Below are positions 1-9,660 of a DNA stretch of 64,000 nucleotides, in pieces. Below the pieces are notes generated by a model. That model saw nothing but the letters and a program-made list of their open reading frames with translations. It was not told the origin of the DNA and did not search any database. A program made the position numbers and the translations under genes. The stretch is from NCBI GenBank assembly GCA_964483985.1, contig CAZADS010000100.1, positions 11,721-75,720 of the forward strand. The letters run 5' to 3'. How positions within the stretch are numbered: the stretch's first letter is position 1; each line of letters begins with the position of its first letter. The stretch is from CAZADS01 sp964483985. GTDB lineage: Bacteria; Pseudomonadota; Alphaproteobacteria; Thalassobaculales; Thalassobaculaceae.

Positions 1-257
1 CGGGAAATGATGATGCTATGCGAGCTATAGCTCTTTATTGCGAATTAGTTGGCAATGCAGTGTTAACAGGTTTACAAGCAGAAATGATTGCCTCGGGCGA
101 AGATATTGGTGATTCTACGGAGGTGCCGGTTGAGGCAGCTTTAAAAATTGATGAAATCGGGGATGGCGAAAGTTTAGAAGAAGTTCGACCGGAAGTGGAA
201 ACCACAGATCACGAGGCAAGATCTGGTGAAGCAAAAGGAACAAATGCTAAAGACTGA
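1..257 (+). CDS. rpsB: 30S ribosomal protein S2, C-terminal part (cut by left edge)
   Basis: This is the 3' end of the gene for ribosomal protein S2 of the small subunit. The reading frame is open from base 3 and starts with the S2 motif GNDDAMRAIALYCE, which in complete S2 proteins lies near residue 200. It is followed by an acidic, low-complexity tail of about 50 residues rich in Glu and Asp, of the kind that extends S2 in alphaproteobacteria. The start codon and first two thirds lie outside the window. It heads the rpsB-tsf-pyrH-frr order that is standard in bacteria. The call rests on motif plus synteny and is firm. Confidence 0.93.
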   Translation, partial: GNDDAMRAIALYCELVGNAVLTGLQAEMIASGEDIGDSTEVPVEAALKIDEIGDGESLEEVRPEVETTDHEARSGEAKGTNAKD

Positions 258-398
258 TAAAAATTTGAGATCGAATTGATAAGTAAAACCAAAGCGCTTT
301 TGAATTTATTTAATGAGATTTTAAAAATAATTTTGAAAAGCATAAATCTGAGATCGAGGTTCGTAGTTTTTGATCTGGAAATATAAACGGGGTGAGTA

Positions 399-1325
399 AT
401 GGCAGCTGTTTCAGCTCAAATGGTTAAAGCTTTGCGTGAAAAAACGGGCGCAGGCATGATGGATTGTAAGAAGGCTTTGACCGAAACTAATGGAGAGATG
501 GAAGGAGCGGTCGATTGGCTTCGAACAAAGGGCCTTTCGGCGGCAGCTAAAAAAGCCAATAGAGTCGCTGCGGAAGGTCTGGTGGCTTATGCTACCTCCG
601 GTAGCCAAGGCGCTTTAATAGAGGTCAATGCGGAAACCGATTTTGTATCGAGAAATGCTGAATTTCAAGAGTTTGTCTCTACGTTGGCCCAGATGGTATT
701 AGAAAAAGGGAATGATTTGGATAATTTGAGGCTAGAAAATTATCCAGGTTCTCACCGTACAGTGGATGAGCAATTAACGCACAATATTGCTACCATAGGT
801 GAAAATATGTCGATCCGACGAGCGGCTACAATTAATTCTGGTGAAGGCATAGTTGTGCCATATGTGCATAATTCTGTGGCGACTGGTCTGGGTAAAATTG
901 CTGTTCTGGTAGGTCTAAGAACGAATTCTGATCACGAAATGGTGCAGTCATTGGGTAAACAATTGGCAATGCATATCGCTGCTGCGTCCCCGCAAAGTGT
1001 TAACGTTGATGATTTAGATCATGTGGTGGTTGAACGAGAAAAGAGCATTCTTTTGGAGCAAGCTAAAGCCTCTGGTCGCCCGGATAATATAGTAGAAAAA
1101 ATGGTAGCGGGTCGAATGCAGAAATTTTTTCAAGAAGTGGTTTTACTAGAACAAACCTTTGTTGTTGACAACGAAACAAAAGTAGCTGCAGTAATTGAGG
1201 CAGCTGTAAAAGAGGCCGGTTCGCCCATAGAATTGGCTGGTTTTCATCGATTTGCGCTTGGTGAGGGAATTGAGCGAGAGGAAACCGATTTTGCGGCTGA
1301 AGTGGCAGCCACGTTAGGAAGCTGA
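399..1325 (+). CDS. tsf: Elongation factor Ts
   Basis: EF-Ts is the nucleotide exchange factor that reloads EF-Tu with GTP. The 308-residue protein has the usual N-terminal UBA-like domain (residues 5-45, with KALREKTGAGMMDCKKAL) and the EF-Tu contact motif TDFVSRN at 80-86, followed by the core and coiled-coil segments. Length is typical for alphaproteobacteria. The ATG is preceded by a GGGGTGAG ribosome binding site about 4 nt upstream. A 141-nt gap separates it from rpsB, room for a separate promoter or rpsB/tsf control element, but no clear terminator is visible there. Confidence 0.97.
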   Translation: MAAVSAQMVKALREKTGAGMMDCKKALTETNGEMEGAVDWLRTKGLSAAAKKANRVAAEGLVAYATSGSQGALIEVNAETDFVSRNAEFQEFVSTLAQMVLEKGNDLDNLRLENYPGSHRTVDEQLTHNIATIGENMSIRRAATINSGEGIVVPYVHNSVATGLGKIAVLVGLRTNSDHEMVQSLGKQLAMHIAAASPQSVNVDDLDHVVVEREKSILLEQAKASGRPDNIVEKMVAGRMQKFFQEVVLLEQTFVVDNETKVAAVIEAAVKEAGSPIELAGFHRFALGEGIEREETDFAAEVAATLGS

Positions 1326-1373
1326 TCCGCCGCTGAATTTCGTTGTTGCGTGCCTATAAAAGGGGTTGGAGGC

Positions 1374-2123
1374 GTGGCCGAAAAAGAAGGTCTGATAACG
1401 ACGAAATACAAGCGAGTACTCCTGAAAATATCTGGGGAAGCGCTTATGGGTGAAGAACCTTTTGGTATTGACCCGGGGATGGTTAATCGTATTGCTGAAG
1501 AAGTTCGCACCGTTGTCGAATGTGGTGTTGAGGTATGTGTCGTTATAGGGGGAGGAAATATTTTCAGAGGCGTGTCGGTTGCTGCGGGTGGTATGGAAAG
1601 AGCTACGGGCGATTATATGGGTATGTTGGCCACCGTAATGAACTCTCTAGCTATGCAAAATGCTTTAGAAGTTCGGGGTATCCCAACACGCGTTCAATCG
1701 GCGATACCCATCTCGGCCGTATGTGAACCGTATATTCGACGTCGGGCTATACGGCATATGGAAAAAAAACGCGTCGTAATCTTTGCGGCTGGAACGGGAA
1801 ATCCTTTTATCACAACCGATACAGCGGCAGCTATCAGAGCGACTGAAATAAGCTGCGAAGCTCTTTTAAAAGCAACAAATGTAGACGGAGATTATGATGC
1901 TGATACAAATAAAGTTTCAGGAGCAAAGAGATATGACAAATTAAGCTATATGGAAGTTTTGGCTGGAGATTTGAAAGTAATGGATGCGGCAGCTGTTTCG
2001 CTTGCTCGTGAAAATACTATTCCGATTTTGGTGTTTTCGATACACAATGTTGGTACCTTTGCGGAAGTAATTCGTGGAAGGGGAAGATTTACCATTATAA
2101 CGGAAGAGACCACTAATGGATGA
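1374..2123 (+). CDS. pyrH: UMP kinase
   Basis: UMP kinase phosphorylates UMP to UDP in pyrimidine nucleotide synthesis and belongs to the amino acid kinase fold. Diagnostic segments are KISGEAL (residues 18-24), the glycine-rich GGGNIFRG loop, NSLAMQNALE and GTGNPFITTDTAA. I chose the GTG at 1374 (249 residues) over the in-frame GTG at 1350, because AGGGG at 1361-1365 sits 8 nt before it and the resulting N-terminus matches the family length. It lies 48 nt after tsf, and its 3' end overlaps frr by 8 nt. Confidence 0.95.
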   Translation: MAEKEGLITTKYKRVLLKISGEALMGEEPFGIDPGMVNRIAEEVRTVVECGVEVCVVIGGGNIFRGVSVAAGGMERATGDYMGMLATVMNSLAMQNALEVRGIPTRVQSAIPISAVCEPYIRRRAIRHMEKKRVVIFAAGTGNPFITTDTAAAIRATEISCEALLKATNVDGDYDADTNKVSGAKRYDKLSYMEVLAGDLKVMDAAAVSLARENTIPILVFSIHNVGTFAEVIRGRGRFTIITEETTNG

Positions 2124-2673
2124 TCCAGACTTAAATGATATAGAACGCAGAATGGATGGCGCCATTGCAGCACTAGCCAAGGAATTTCAAGGATTACGGA
2201 CAGGTCGTGCATCTACACAACTGTTGGAGTCAATAATGGTGGATGCTTATGGTGCTTCAATGCCAATTAACCAAGTGGCGACCCTTAGTGTACCAGAACC
2301 CAGGATGATAACTGTACAAGTTTGGGATAAAACGAATACTAAGGCCACGGAGAAGGCCATATTAGGGGCAAATCTTGGTCTCAATCCTCAATCAGATGGT
2401 CAATTACTTAGGATTCCTTTGCCAGATTTAAGTGAGGAGCGGCGTCGGGATCTATCTAAAATAGCTGCTAAATTTGCTGAAGGAGCTCGTATAGCTGTTC
2501 GAAATGTTCGTAGAGATGGTATGGAAAACTTGAAAAAAATGGAGAAAGAGGGCGATCTTAGCCAAGATGATCGTCACCTATACGAGGAAGAAATTCAATC
2601 ATTTACAGACGCTCGCGTAGGCAAAATAGATGAATTGTTGTCGGTAAAGGAAGCGGAAATTATGCAGGTTTAA
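2116..2673 (+). CDS. frr: Ribosome recycling factor
   Basis: RRF works with EF-G to split the post-termination ribosome. The 185-residue length is the family norm. The sequence has the characteristic GLRTGRAS segment near residue 30, the YG-x-PINQVA-x-L-x-VPEPRM region of the second domain, and the basic VRNVRRDGMENLKKMEKEG helix. The ATG lies inside the last codons of pyrH (8-nt overlap), so translation is probably coupled. uppS starts 2 nt after its stop, which points to a single transcript. Confidence 0.97.
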   Translation: MDDPDLNDIERRMDGAIAALAKEFQGLRTGRASTQLLESIMVDAYGASMPINQVATLSVPEPRMITVQVWDKTNTKATEKAILGANLGLNPQSDGQLLRIPLPDLSEERRRDLSKIAAKFAEGARIAVRNVRRDGMENLKKMEKEGDLSQDDRHLYEEEIQSFTDARVGKIDELLSVKEAEIMQV

Positions 2674-2675
2674 CT

Positions 2676-3404
2676 ATGGCTTTGCAAACATCCGTAGAAA
2701 TGACGGTACTTCCGCGACATGTCGCGATAATAATGGATGGAAATGGTCGATGGGCGCAAGCAAAGGGATTGCCCCGAGCCATTGGCCATGAAAAGGGAGT
2801 TGAAACTGCGCGGCGAACCATTGAAAGCGCAATCCGTCTTGGCATAAAACACTTGACGTTATTTGGTTTTTCATCAGAAAACTGGAATCGACCTTCACAT
2901 GAAGTGGTCGATTTAATGGCTTTGCTACGCCAATACCTAACGAAAGAAATAAATGAATTAAATGAAAGAGGGGTTTGTTTCCGTGTGATAGGTGAGCGAG
3001 ATAGATTAGCCTCGGATATAGTAGCTTTAATTGAACGATCGGAACAATTAACATCGGCAAATACCGATCTTTTCCTGACTCTCGCTTTGAGCTACGGTGG
3101 ACGTCGCGCCATTGTTTTAGCGGCTCAGGAGTTGGTCGAACAAGCGAGCCAGGGCATATTGTCATCTGATAAGATTAGTGAGTCTATGTTCGAGGCTCGG
3201 TTGGAAACGGCTCAGCATCCGGACCCAGATTTAATAATACGAACTTCGGGCGAGAAACGGATTTCTAATTTTATGCTATGGGAGTGTGCATACTCCGAAT
3301 TTGTTTTTCTAGACGTGTTTTGGCCAGATTTTTCTCATGAACATTTGAGTGACGCTATATTAGAATTTGGTCGAAGAAACCGCCGATACGGCGCAACCAT
3401 TTAA
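2676..3404 (+). CDS. uppS: Undecaprenyl diphosphate synthase (cis-prenyltransferase)
   Basis: This enzyme condenses isopentenyl diphosphate units onto farnesyl diphosphate to make the C55 lipid carrier for peptidoglycan and lipopolysaccharide. The family signature HVAIIMDGNGRWA is at residues 15-27, with the catalytic Asp at 21, followed by the GH-x2-G motif, FGFSSENWNRP, and the C-terminal RTSGE...SNF pattern that binds the diphosphate. The 242-residue size is typical. It starts 2 nt after frr and lies before cdsA and dxr, the usual alphaproteobacterial order linking isoprenoid and phospholipid precursor supply. Confidence 0.96.
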   Translation: MALQTSVEMTVLPRHVAIIMDGNGRWAQAKGLPRAIGHEKGVETARRTIESAIRLGIKHLTLFGFSSENWNRPSHEVVDLMALLRQYLTKEINELNERGVCFRVIGERDRLASDIVALIERSEQLTSANTDLFLTLALSYGGRRAIVLAAQELVEQASQGILSSDKISESMFEARLETAQHPDPDLIIRTSGEKRISNFMLWECAYSEFVFLDVFWPDFSHEHLSDAILEFGRRNRRYGATI

Positions 3405-3426
3405 AGGATTGGTTGGTGGTTGATTA

Positions 3427-4278
3427 ATGCCAAGCAAAAAAACACCGAAAGCCTGCGAAACTCTTTCTGTTTTTGGTTTATCTCGTAATCTTTGTGTGCG
3501 TTTTATATCATCGGTCATAATGGCTCCCCCAATATTGTTTCTTATTTACATTGGAGGAGTGTATTTTGAATTACTGGTGGCTTTAATCTCAGGTTTGATG
3601 GCTTGGGAAGTGGCTAGATTGATAACGAAAAGAGAAAAGCCAATCACAGCTATTTTAGCTGCAGCTACAAACTTTATTTTAATTTTATTTTTAACTATTA
3701 AGATAGAGGAGCTTCATTTATCAATATTTGGAATTTTTTTATTCACATTAATTGTACTCGCGAGTGTCATGTCCGGATTATTATCTACTAGCGGGCGTTT
3801 GCTACTCGGTAATTTAATAATCCTAATACCTTGTTGTTCTGCCATTTGGCTAAGAGTTAACGAGGGGGCCATGGTCGTAATTTGGTTGGTTGCTATTATT
3901 GTGGCTTCTGACGTGGGTGCCTACATTGCCGGAAAAGGGATTGGGGGATACAAACTGGCACCTAAGATTAGCCCCAATAAAACTTGGGCTGGCTTGGTGG
4001 GTGGACTTATTTCAAGTATAGTTGTTGGAAATATAATTGGGGCATTTTGGCTAGACTATTCCTTTAATTTTTTAGTTGCTGCTAGTTTCTTGCTTGCGTT
4101 AGTAGCTCAAATCGGTGATTTGTTAGAATCTGCATTTAAGAGGTCATCACAAGTAAAGGATTCTGGTTCAATCATTCCCGGTCATGGTGGCGTTTTGGAC
4201 CGGTTAGATGGACATTTAGCTGGTATGATGTTGGCTGCTATCTTTTTGTTTTTACAAGAGCATTTATATTTATTATGA
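3427..4278 (+). CDS. cdsA: Phosphatidate cytidylyltransferase
   Basis: CdsA makes CDP-diacylglycerol from phosphatidic acid and CTP at the inner membrane, the branch point of phospholipid synthesis. The 283-residue protein is highly hydrophobic with about seven to eight predicted membrane segments. It carries the CTP-transferase signature near the C-terminus (about residues 241-262), with S-x-VKDSG, PGHGGVLDRLDG and the metal-binding aspartates. ISPNKTWAG, a second family motif, is at about 180. It lies between uppS and dxr with short gaps. Confidence 0.95.
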   Translation: MPSKKTPKACETLSVFGLSRNLCVRFISSVIMAPPILFLIYIGGVYFELLVALISGLMAWEVARLITKREKPITAILAAATNFILILFLTIKIEELHLSIFGIFLFTLIVLASVMSGLLSTSGRLLLGNLIILIPCCSAIWLRVNEGAMVVIWLVAIIVASDVGAYIAGKGIGGYKLAPKISPNKTWAGLVGGLISSIVVGNIIGAFWLDYSFNFLVAASFLLALVAQIGDLLESAFKRSSQVKDSGSIIPGHGGVLDRLDGHLAGMMLAAIFLFLQEHLYLL

Positions 4279-4308
4279 CAATTTTGAAATTATCCATTAA
4301 CTAATGCC

Positions 4309-5532
4309 ATGGCGGTTGAATTGAAAAAAACTGTGAGTGTTTTGGGGTCTACTGGGTCAATAGGGCGCACTACGCTAGCTCTACTTAACAACAGGAACTC
4401 CTCTTATAAAATCGAAGCTATTACAGGTGGCGGAAATTGGGAATTATTGGCCGAACAGGCTAGAAAATTCCAACCCAATTTTGTTGCAATTTCTGAGGTT
4501 GAACATCTGGGGAATCTGCAGGATGCTTTAAAGGATTTGGATATACAGATTGCTGCAGGCCCGGAGGGATTAATTGAAGCCGCGAAGCGTCCCGCCGAAT
4601 GGGTGATGGCTGGGATCGTGGGTACAGCTGGCCTCCCGTCAACAATCGAGGCTGTTAGACGTGGGACTACTGTTGCTTTTGCTAATAAAGAATGTTTGGT
4701 ATCGGCTGGGACAATCATGATGAGAGAGGTAGAAAAAGCTCGGGCTACGCTTCTACCTGTCGACTCAGAACACAATGCTATTTTTCAGGTATTTGAAAAC
4801 AATAATAAAGACATGGTTGACCGGATTATTTTAACTGCATCTGGGGGTCCATTTAGGAATTGTACTCCTTCAGAAATGACTACAAAAACTCCTGAGCAGG
4901 CCATTGCGCATCCTAATTGGCAAATGGGAGCTAAAATTTCAGTCGATTCTGCTACTATGATGAATAAAGGATTAGAAATCATAGAAGCCCATTACCTTTT
5001 CGGGATTCCCGAAGATCGGATTGAAGTTTTGGTACATCCTGAATCAATTGTGCATAGTCTCGTTGCTTATAAAGATGGTTCGGTTTTGGCTCAACTTGGT
5101 ATGCCTGATATGTCAATACCCATTGCCAATGCTTTAGCATGGCCTCAACGAATTAAGGTAGAGGGGAAATCGTTGGATTTGTCGGAAATAGGTCGATTAT
5201 CATTCGAGCCCCCTGATATGAATCGGTTTCCCGCCATTCGACTGGCGAGAGAGGCTCTTAGATTCGGTGGAACGGCCCCATTAATTTTGAATGCGGCTAA
5301 TGAAGTAGCGGTAGAGGGATTCCTTGCTGGAACTATTCGGTTTACCGATATAGTTAAAGTGGTGGAGAAAGCGTTAGAAAGAGGCCCTAATCAACTGTTG
5401 GAAAATATAGAGTCCGTCTTAGAAACAGATCAATTGGTGAGAGTTTTGGCTAAAGAAATCATACAGGAACACGGCTTGAATCGCATCTCTGGGCAACCCG
5501 AAACTCTGTCTCTTTCTCAGGTATCAGTTTGA
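4309..5532 (+). CDS. dxr: 1-deoxy-D-xylulose 5-phosphate reductoisomerase
   Basis: DXR converts DXP to 2-C-methyl-D-erythritol 4-phosphate with NADPH, the committed step of the MEP isoprenoid pathway. Visible motifs are the Rossmann GSTGSIG (residues 13-19), NKECLVSAG, the metal-binding DSEHNAIFQ, the LTASGGPF loop and VDSATMMNKGLE. The 407-residue length is slightly long but normal. Its product feeds the substrate chain of uppS two genes upstream. There is a 30-nt gap after cdsA and no strong ribosome binding site is visible. Confidence 0.97.
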   Translation: MAVELKKTVSVLGSTGSIGRTTLALLNNRNSSYKIEAITGGGNWELLAEQARKFQPNFVAISEVEHLGNLQDALKDLDIQIAAGPEGLIEAAKRPAEWVMAGIVGTAGLPSTIEAVRRGTTVAFANKECLVSAGTIMMREVEKARATLLPVDSEHNAIFQVFENNNKDMVDRIILTASGGPFRNCTPSEMTTKTPEQAIAHPNWQMGAKISVDSATMMNKGLEIIEAHYLFGIPEDRIEVLVHPESIVHSLVAYKDGSVLAQLGMPDMSIPIANALAWPQRIKVEGKSLDLSEIGRLSFEPPDMNRFPAIRLAREALRFGGTAPLILNAANEVAVEGFLAGTIRFTDIVKVVEKALERGPNQLLENIESVLETDQLVRVLAKEIIQEHGLNRISGQPETLSLSQVSV

Positions 5533-5563
5533 ATTTTAATCATCGGTAACAAGGTCCTATTTC

Positions 5564-6697
5564 ATGGAAACATTGGACATCATCTTTAAATTTTCAGTGC
5601 CATTTTTGGTCATGCTGACCGTTTTAGTTTTTGTCCATGAAATGGGACACTATCTTATTGCCCGGGCTAATAATGTGCGCGTCGAAGTTTTTTCGATCGG
5701 TTTTGGTAAAGAGCTTTTCGGTTGGAACGATAGCCTTGGCACTCGTTGGAAAATTTGTGTTATTCCGCTGGGCGGTTACGTAAAGATGTTCGGTGACGCC
5801 GATGTTTCCAGTAGTTCTTATAAAGCGGAAGGGCTAATCAATAAAGAGGATCGCGAAGTCTCGTTCCATCACAAACGACTAAGCCAACGAACGGCGATCG
5901 TTTTAGGAGGACCCGTAGCTAACTTTCTTTTTGCTATAATATTGTTTGCAGTTCTTTATTCGGTAGTTGGACAACGTCACGTGTCCCCAATTATTGAATT
6001 AGTTCAATCTGGTAGCGCGGCAGAGAAGGGTGGTTTGCTCGCTGGAGATCGAGTAATTCAAATTGACAGTAAAAAAATCAAGCATTTCGGTGATTTACGC
6101 CAAATTGTATCTGACAGCCCAAATACATTACTTGAATTCGTTGTGCGTCGCGATAAAAAATTAGTATCGCTAAATGTTACACCGAATTCTACGCAGCGAA
6201 AGGATATATTTGGTAGCGAAAAAGTTGTAGGGTTTCTTGGAGTACGAGGCGGACAGGCTGAGATGATAAGGCATGATCCGTTGAGTGCACTTTGGTTTGC
6301 TTTTATAGAAACTTGGTCCATCACTTTGCAGACATTGGATTATGTTGGTCAAATGTTAGTGGGAGAGCGTGATACTGATGATTTAGGGGGACCTCTTCGA
6401 ATAGCACAACTTTCTGGCATGGTAGCTGAAGCTGGTTTTGTTAGCTTTATTGGTCTTATGGCGTTGTTGTCAATAAATCTTGGGCTTATAAACCTTTTCC
6501 CAATACCAGTTTTGGATGGCGGTCATCTTGTATTCTATTTCCTTGAGGCGGTCAGGGGTCGCCCCTTAGGAGAGCGTAGTCAAGAAATTGCATCCATGGT
6601 AGGTCTATCAGTTGTTATAGCGTTAATGATATTTGTCACCTGGAATGATCTACAACAGTGGAAAGTATTTCAACTCGTTGGGTCGATTTTTGGATAA
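5564..6697 (+). CDS. rseP: RseP-type site-2 zinc metalloprotease
   Basis: RseP cleaves transmembrane anti-sigma factors and leftover signal peptides inside the inner membrane. The zinc motif HEMGH is at residues 25-29 in the first membrane segment, and the third ligand is in the C-terminal LDGGH motif at 317-321. Between them lies a single recognisable PDZ-like domain (about 125-205, with GLLAGDRVIQID). The 377-residue, four-helix layout with one PDZ is normal for alphaproteobacteria. It sits between dxr and bamA, the usual envelope-biogenesis position. Confidence 0.95.
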   Translation: METLDIIFKFSVPFLVMLTVLVFVHEMGHYLIARANNVRVEVFSIGFGKELFGWNDSLGTRWKICVIPLGGYVKMFGDADVSSSSYKAEGLINKEDREVSFHHKRLSQRTAIVLGGPVANFLFAIILFAVLYSVVGQRHVSPIIELVQSGSAAEKGGLLAGDRVIQIDSKKIKHFGDLRQIVSDSPNTLLEFVVRRDKKLVSLNVTPNSTQRKDIFGSEKVVGFLGVRGGQAEMIRHDPLSALWFAFIETWSITLQTLDYVGQMLVGERDTDDLGGPLRIAQLSGMVAEAGFVSFIGLMALLSINLGLINLFPIPVLDGGHLVFYFLEAVRGRPLGERSQEIASMVGLSVVIALMIFVTWNDLQQWKVFQLVGSIFG

Positions 6698-6713
6698 ACT
6701 GCGAGCATTTGAG

Positions 6714-9047
6714 ATGGGGAAAGAATATTTTACACATTTACCCTGCCGATGGGCAATTTTATTTCTTTCTCTTGCTCTAATCGCATTACCCACTTACGCT
6801 TTTCTTCAAATATTAGCTTTGGCCAATAATAGTTCTTTGGCAATAGCACAAGAAAATAACATTATATCAGAAATCGTTGTCACCGGCACTCAGCGCATCG
6901 ACCCAGATACCGTCGTTTCTCATTTATTAGTTGCTCCAGGCGAAGAATTTGCAACTAATAGCCTTGATCGCTCTCTTAAAGCATTATTTCGGACTGGATT
7001 GTTTGCTGATATCAAATTACAGAGAGAAAATTCTGTCTTGATAGTCCATGTTGTAGAAAACCCAGTTATTAATCGAATAGCTTTCGAGGGGAATAAGCGA
7101 ATAGAATCTGCTGATTTAAGGTCAGAAATTCAATTGCGCCCGAGAATTGTGTTCACTCGGTCGAAAGTTCAGGAAGATGTCCAAAGAATAATCGACCTTT
7201 ATCGTTTGAGTGGTCGGTTCGCCGCCGAAGTCGAACCGAAAGTAATCCAATTAGACCAAAATAGGATAGATTTGGTTTTTGAAATTGACGAAGGTTCACT
7301 AAGTCGGATACGAAAGATATCTTTTATAGGTAATCAAAAATTTTCAGACTCTGACCTTTACGATATCATTAATACGAAAGAGTACGCGTTTTGGCGTCTT
7401 TTGACTTCTTCCGATACATATGATCCAGATCGCTTAAGTTTTGATCGAGAATTGTTAAGGAGATTTTATTTAAAGAATGGCTATGTGGATTTCAAAGTCG
7501 TATCTGCAGTCGCTGAATTAACTCCAGACAGAACAGATTTCGTAATAACTTTTACGTTGGAAGAAGGAAAAAGATACAAATTTGGCAAAATTGACGCAGA
7601 CATAAAGTTAAGACGGGTAGATAAAAAATCCTTAGCCTCATTTTTTTCAGCTGGCTCAGGCGAATGGTATAATGCAGAAAAAGTGAACGTTACGATTGAT
7701 GAAATCACGGATTATTTGGGGTCCTTGGGATATGCTTTTGTAAATATTCGGGTAAAAACCAATCAGATTCGGGACGAACTTTTGATGGATGTTACATACG
7801 TCGTGGAAGAGAGTCGTAGGATTTATGTGGAACGGATAGATATTGAAGGGAACGTGCGGACCCTTGACGAGGTGGTGCGAAGAGAATTCGAACTCATAGA
7901 GGGTGACGCATTTAACAGCTCTAAACTTCGTAGATCTAGACGCCGAATTCAGAATTTAGGTTTTTTTTCCAAGTCATCTATTAAGACGGGTCGGGGGTCG
8001 GACCCAGACAAGACGTTAATAAAGGTTTCAGTCGAAGAACGATCTACGGGAGAAATATCATTCGGCGTTGGCTTTTCATCATTAGACGGACCTCTTGCTA
8101 ATATAGGAGTGCGAGAACGGAATCTTCTTGGTAAAGGCCAGGATTTAAATTTAAATTTTCAAGGGTCCGCTAGTAGGCAGGAATTTAATATTGGTTTTAC
8201 TGAACCTTATTTTTTGGATAGGGATTTGTCAGCTGGTATTGATTTATTTCAAACAACACGCGATAGGCAAAGTGATAGCTCTTTCGATGAAAGGAAGTCA
8301 GGAGGAGGACTGAGATTAGGATATACGCTAGGTCCTGATCTCCGCCATAAAGTCAAATATCAACTAAAACAAACTGAAATTCGTAATGTAAAAACTACGG
8401 CATCCCGACTAATAAGGGAACAAGAAGGCAAGACAACAATTTCCCAAATTGGCCAGACTTTGTCGTTAGATAAACGCGATAATCGATTGAATCCTAGTGA
8501 AGGTTACGTTTTAAGCTTGACTAATGATCTTGCTGGGTTTGGTGGTGACTCTCGATATTTAAAAACAAAAGGTATATCGGCGCGTTATTGGCCTGTGCTG
8601 GAAGATAAAACATTTATGTTACGTGTTGAGGCTGGACATGTAGTGGGTATTGGGGAAGATATTAAAATTTCTGAGCGGTTTTTCGTTGGAGGGCAGCAAT
8701 TGCGCGGTTTTGCCAATTCCGGAATTGGGCCTAGAGATATAACAACCAGTGATGCACTCGGAGGAAATACCTATTATGTTGGTACGGCTGAGTTGAAGTT
8801 TCCTATGGGATTACCCGAAGAGCTTGGATTTAAAGGTTCAATTTTTACAGATGTTGGCAGCCTCTGGAACACCGATAGTTCCGGTTCGGAAATTTTGGAT
8901 TCAGAAGCAGTTAGGGCATCACTTGGATTGGGAGTTTCATGGGCTACAGCTTTAGGATTAATGAGGATTGACTTTGCCAGTGCGTTTCTGAAAGAGGATA
9001 TAGATGATACTGAGTTTATACGGTTTAGTTTTGGGACGCGGTTTTAA
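6714..9047 (+). CDS. bamA: Outer membrane protein assembly factor BamA
   Basis: BamA is the Omp85 protein that folds beta-barrel proteins into the outer membrane. It has an N-terminal signal sequence (hydrophobic stretch from about residue 13, plausible cleavage after AIA near residue 44), then five POTRA repeats (the first begins IVVTGTQRID), and a C-terminal 16-strand barrel that ends in the terminal Phe required by the Bam machinery. The frame is open upstream into rseP, but the ATG at 6714 gives a clean signal peptide and a 16-nt gap, so I use it (777 residues). No strong ribosome binding site is seen. skp follows. Confidence 0.95.
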   Translation: MGKEYFTHLPCRWAILFLSLALIALPTYAFLQILALANNSSLAIAQENNIISEIVVTGTQRIDPDTVVSHLLVAPGEEFATNSLDRSLKALFRTGLFADIKLQRENSVLIVHVVENPVINRIAFEGNKRIESADLRSEIQLRPRIVFTRSKVQEDVQRIIDLYRLSGRFAAEVEPKVIQLDQNRIDLVFEIDEGSLSRIRKISFIGNQKFSDSDLYDIINTKEYAFWRLLTSSDTYDPDRLSFDRELLRRFYLKNGYVDFKVVSAVAELTPDRTDFVITFTLEEGKRYKFGKIDADIKLRRVDKKSLASFFSAGSGEWYNAEKVNVTIDEITDYLGSLGYAFVNIRVKTNQIRDELLMDVTYVVEESRRIYVERIDIEGNVRTLDEVVRREFELIEGDAFNSSKLRRSRRRIQNLGFFSKSSIKTGRGSDPDKTLIKVSVEERSTGEISFGVGFSSLDGPLANIGVRERNLLGKGQDLNLNFQGSASRQEFNIGFTEPYFLDRDLSAGIDLFQTTRDRQSDSSFDERKSGGGLRLGYTLGPDLRHKVKYQLKQTEIRNVKTTASRLIREQEGKTTISQIGQTLSLDKRDNRLNPSEGYVLSLTNDLAGFGGDSRYLKTKGISARYWPVLEDKTFMLRVEAGHVVGIGEDIKISERFFVGGQQLRGFANSGIGPRDITTSDALGGNTYYVGTAELKFPMGLPEELGFKGSIFTDVGSLWNTDSSGSEILDSEAVRASLGLGVSWATALGLMRIDFASAFLKEDIDDTEFIRFSFGTRF

Positions 9048-9066
9048 AAATCCTGGCATTGGCGAG

Positions 9067-9648
9067 ATGCAAAACAACTTACTTTTGTTGAAACTAATAC
9101 TTATACTATCCTTGTTATCGGGTAGTTTTATCGGATCAATTGCTAACGCTAAAACTTTACCAAAGCTTGCTCCTGTTTCTATAGCTGTTATCGACTTTCG
9201 TGGTGTCCTTACCAAATCCGAGGCCGCCATTGGAATTAGGAAATCGATAGATGCACGAAGGGCTGAATATCGAAAAAAATTCGCTAAAATAGAAAAACAA
9301 TTGCGTGAACGGCAACAGATATTAGCTGATCAAAGAGCAGTGATTACAAGCGAATCTTTTGACCAACGCGCTCGCGAACTAAAAGATAAGGCTCGGTTAG
9401 CCCAGCGACAGGCACAGGAACATAATCAGTTACTTAAACGGTCTTTTGATAAGTCGATGGAAAAAGTTCAAAAAATGCTTTTTAGAGTTGTTGCAGAAGT
9501 GGCGGAAGAGTCTGGTGCCAAAGTAGTGTTATTTCGACGGTCGATTGTAATAGCTGTTAAAGAATTAGAGATATCGCAGGAAGTTCTAGCACGTTTGAAT
9601 TCTAGATTACCCAAGGTTGTAGTTAAATTTGCAGCAGAAACGAAGTAA
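9067..9648 (+). CDS. skp: OmpH/Skp family periplasmic chaperone
   Basis: Skp-type chaperones hold unfolded outer-membrane proteins in the periplasm and hand them to BamA. The 193-residue product starts with a hydrophobic signal peptide ending in ANA (about residue 28), then the typical beta segment with VAVIDF-like VSIAVIDF, and two long charged helices forming the coiled-coil tentacles. I chose the ATG at 9067 because the frame upstream runs back into bamA and lacks a signal peptide. It sits between bamA and lpxD, its conserved place in Proteobacteria. Confidence 0.88.
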   Translation: MQNNLLLLKLILILSLLSGSFIGSIANAKTLPKLAPVSIAVIDFRGVLTKSEAAIGIRKSIDARRAEYRKKFAKIEKQLRERQQILADQRAVITSESFDQRARELKDKARLAQRQAQEHNQLLKRSFDKSMEKVQKMLFRVVAEVAEESGAKVVLFRRSIVIAVKELEISQEVLARLNSRLPKVVVKFAAETK

Positions 9649-9660
9649 CGGGAAAACTTA

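Noticed and set aside
261..357. Direct repeat of about 14 bp (AAAT[TC]TGAGATCGA) in the rpsB-tsf gap
   Set aside because: Two imperfect copies 83 bp apart with no other support; probably chance or a minor duplication.
4404..4775. 123-codon open frame antisense to dxr
   Set aside because: It lies fully inside a well-supported gene on the other strand and shows no recognisable motif or ribosome binding site.
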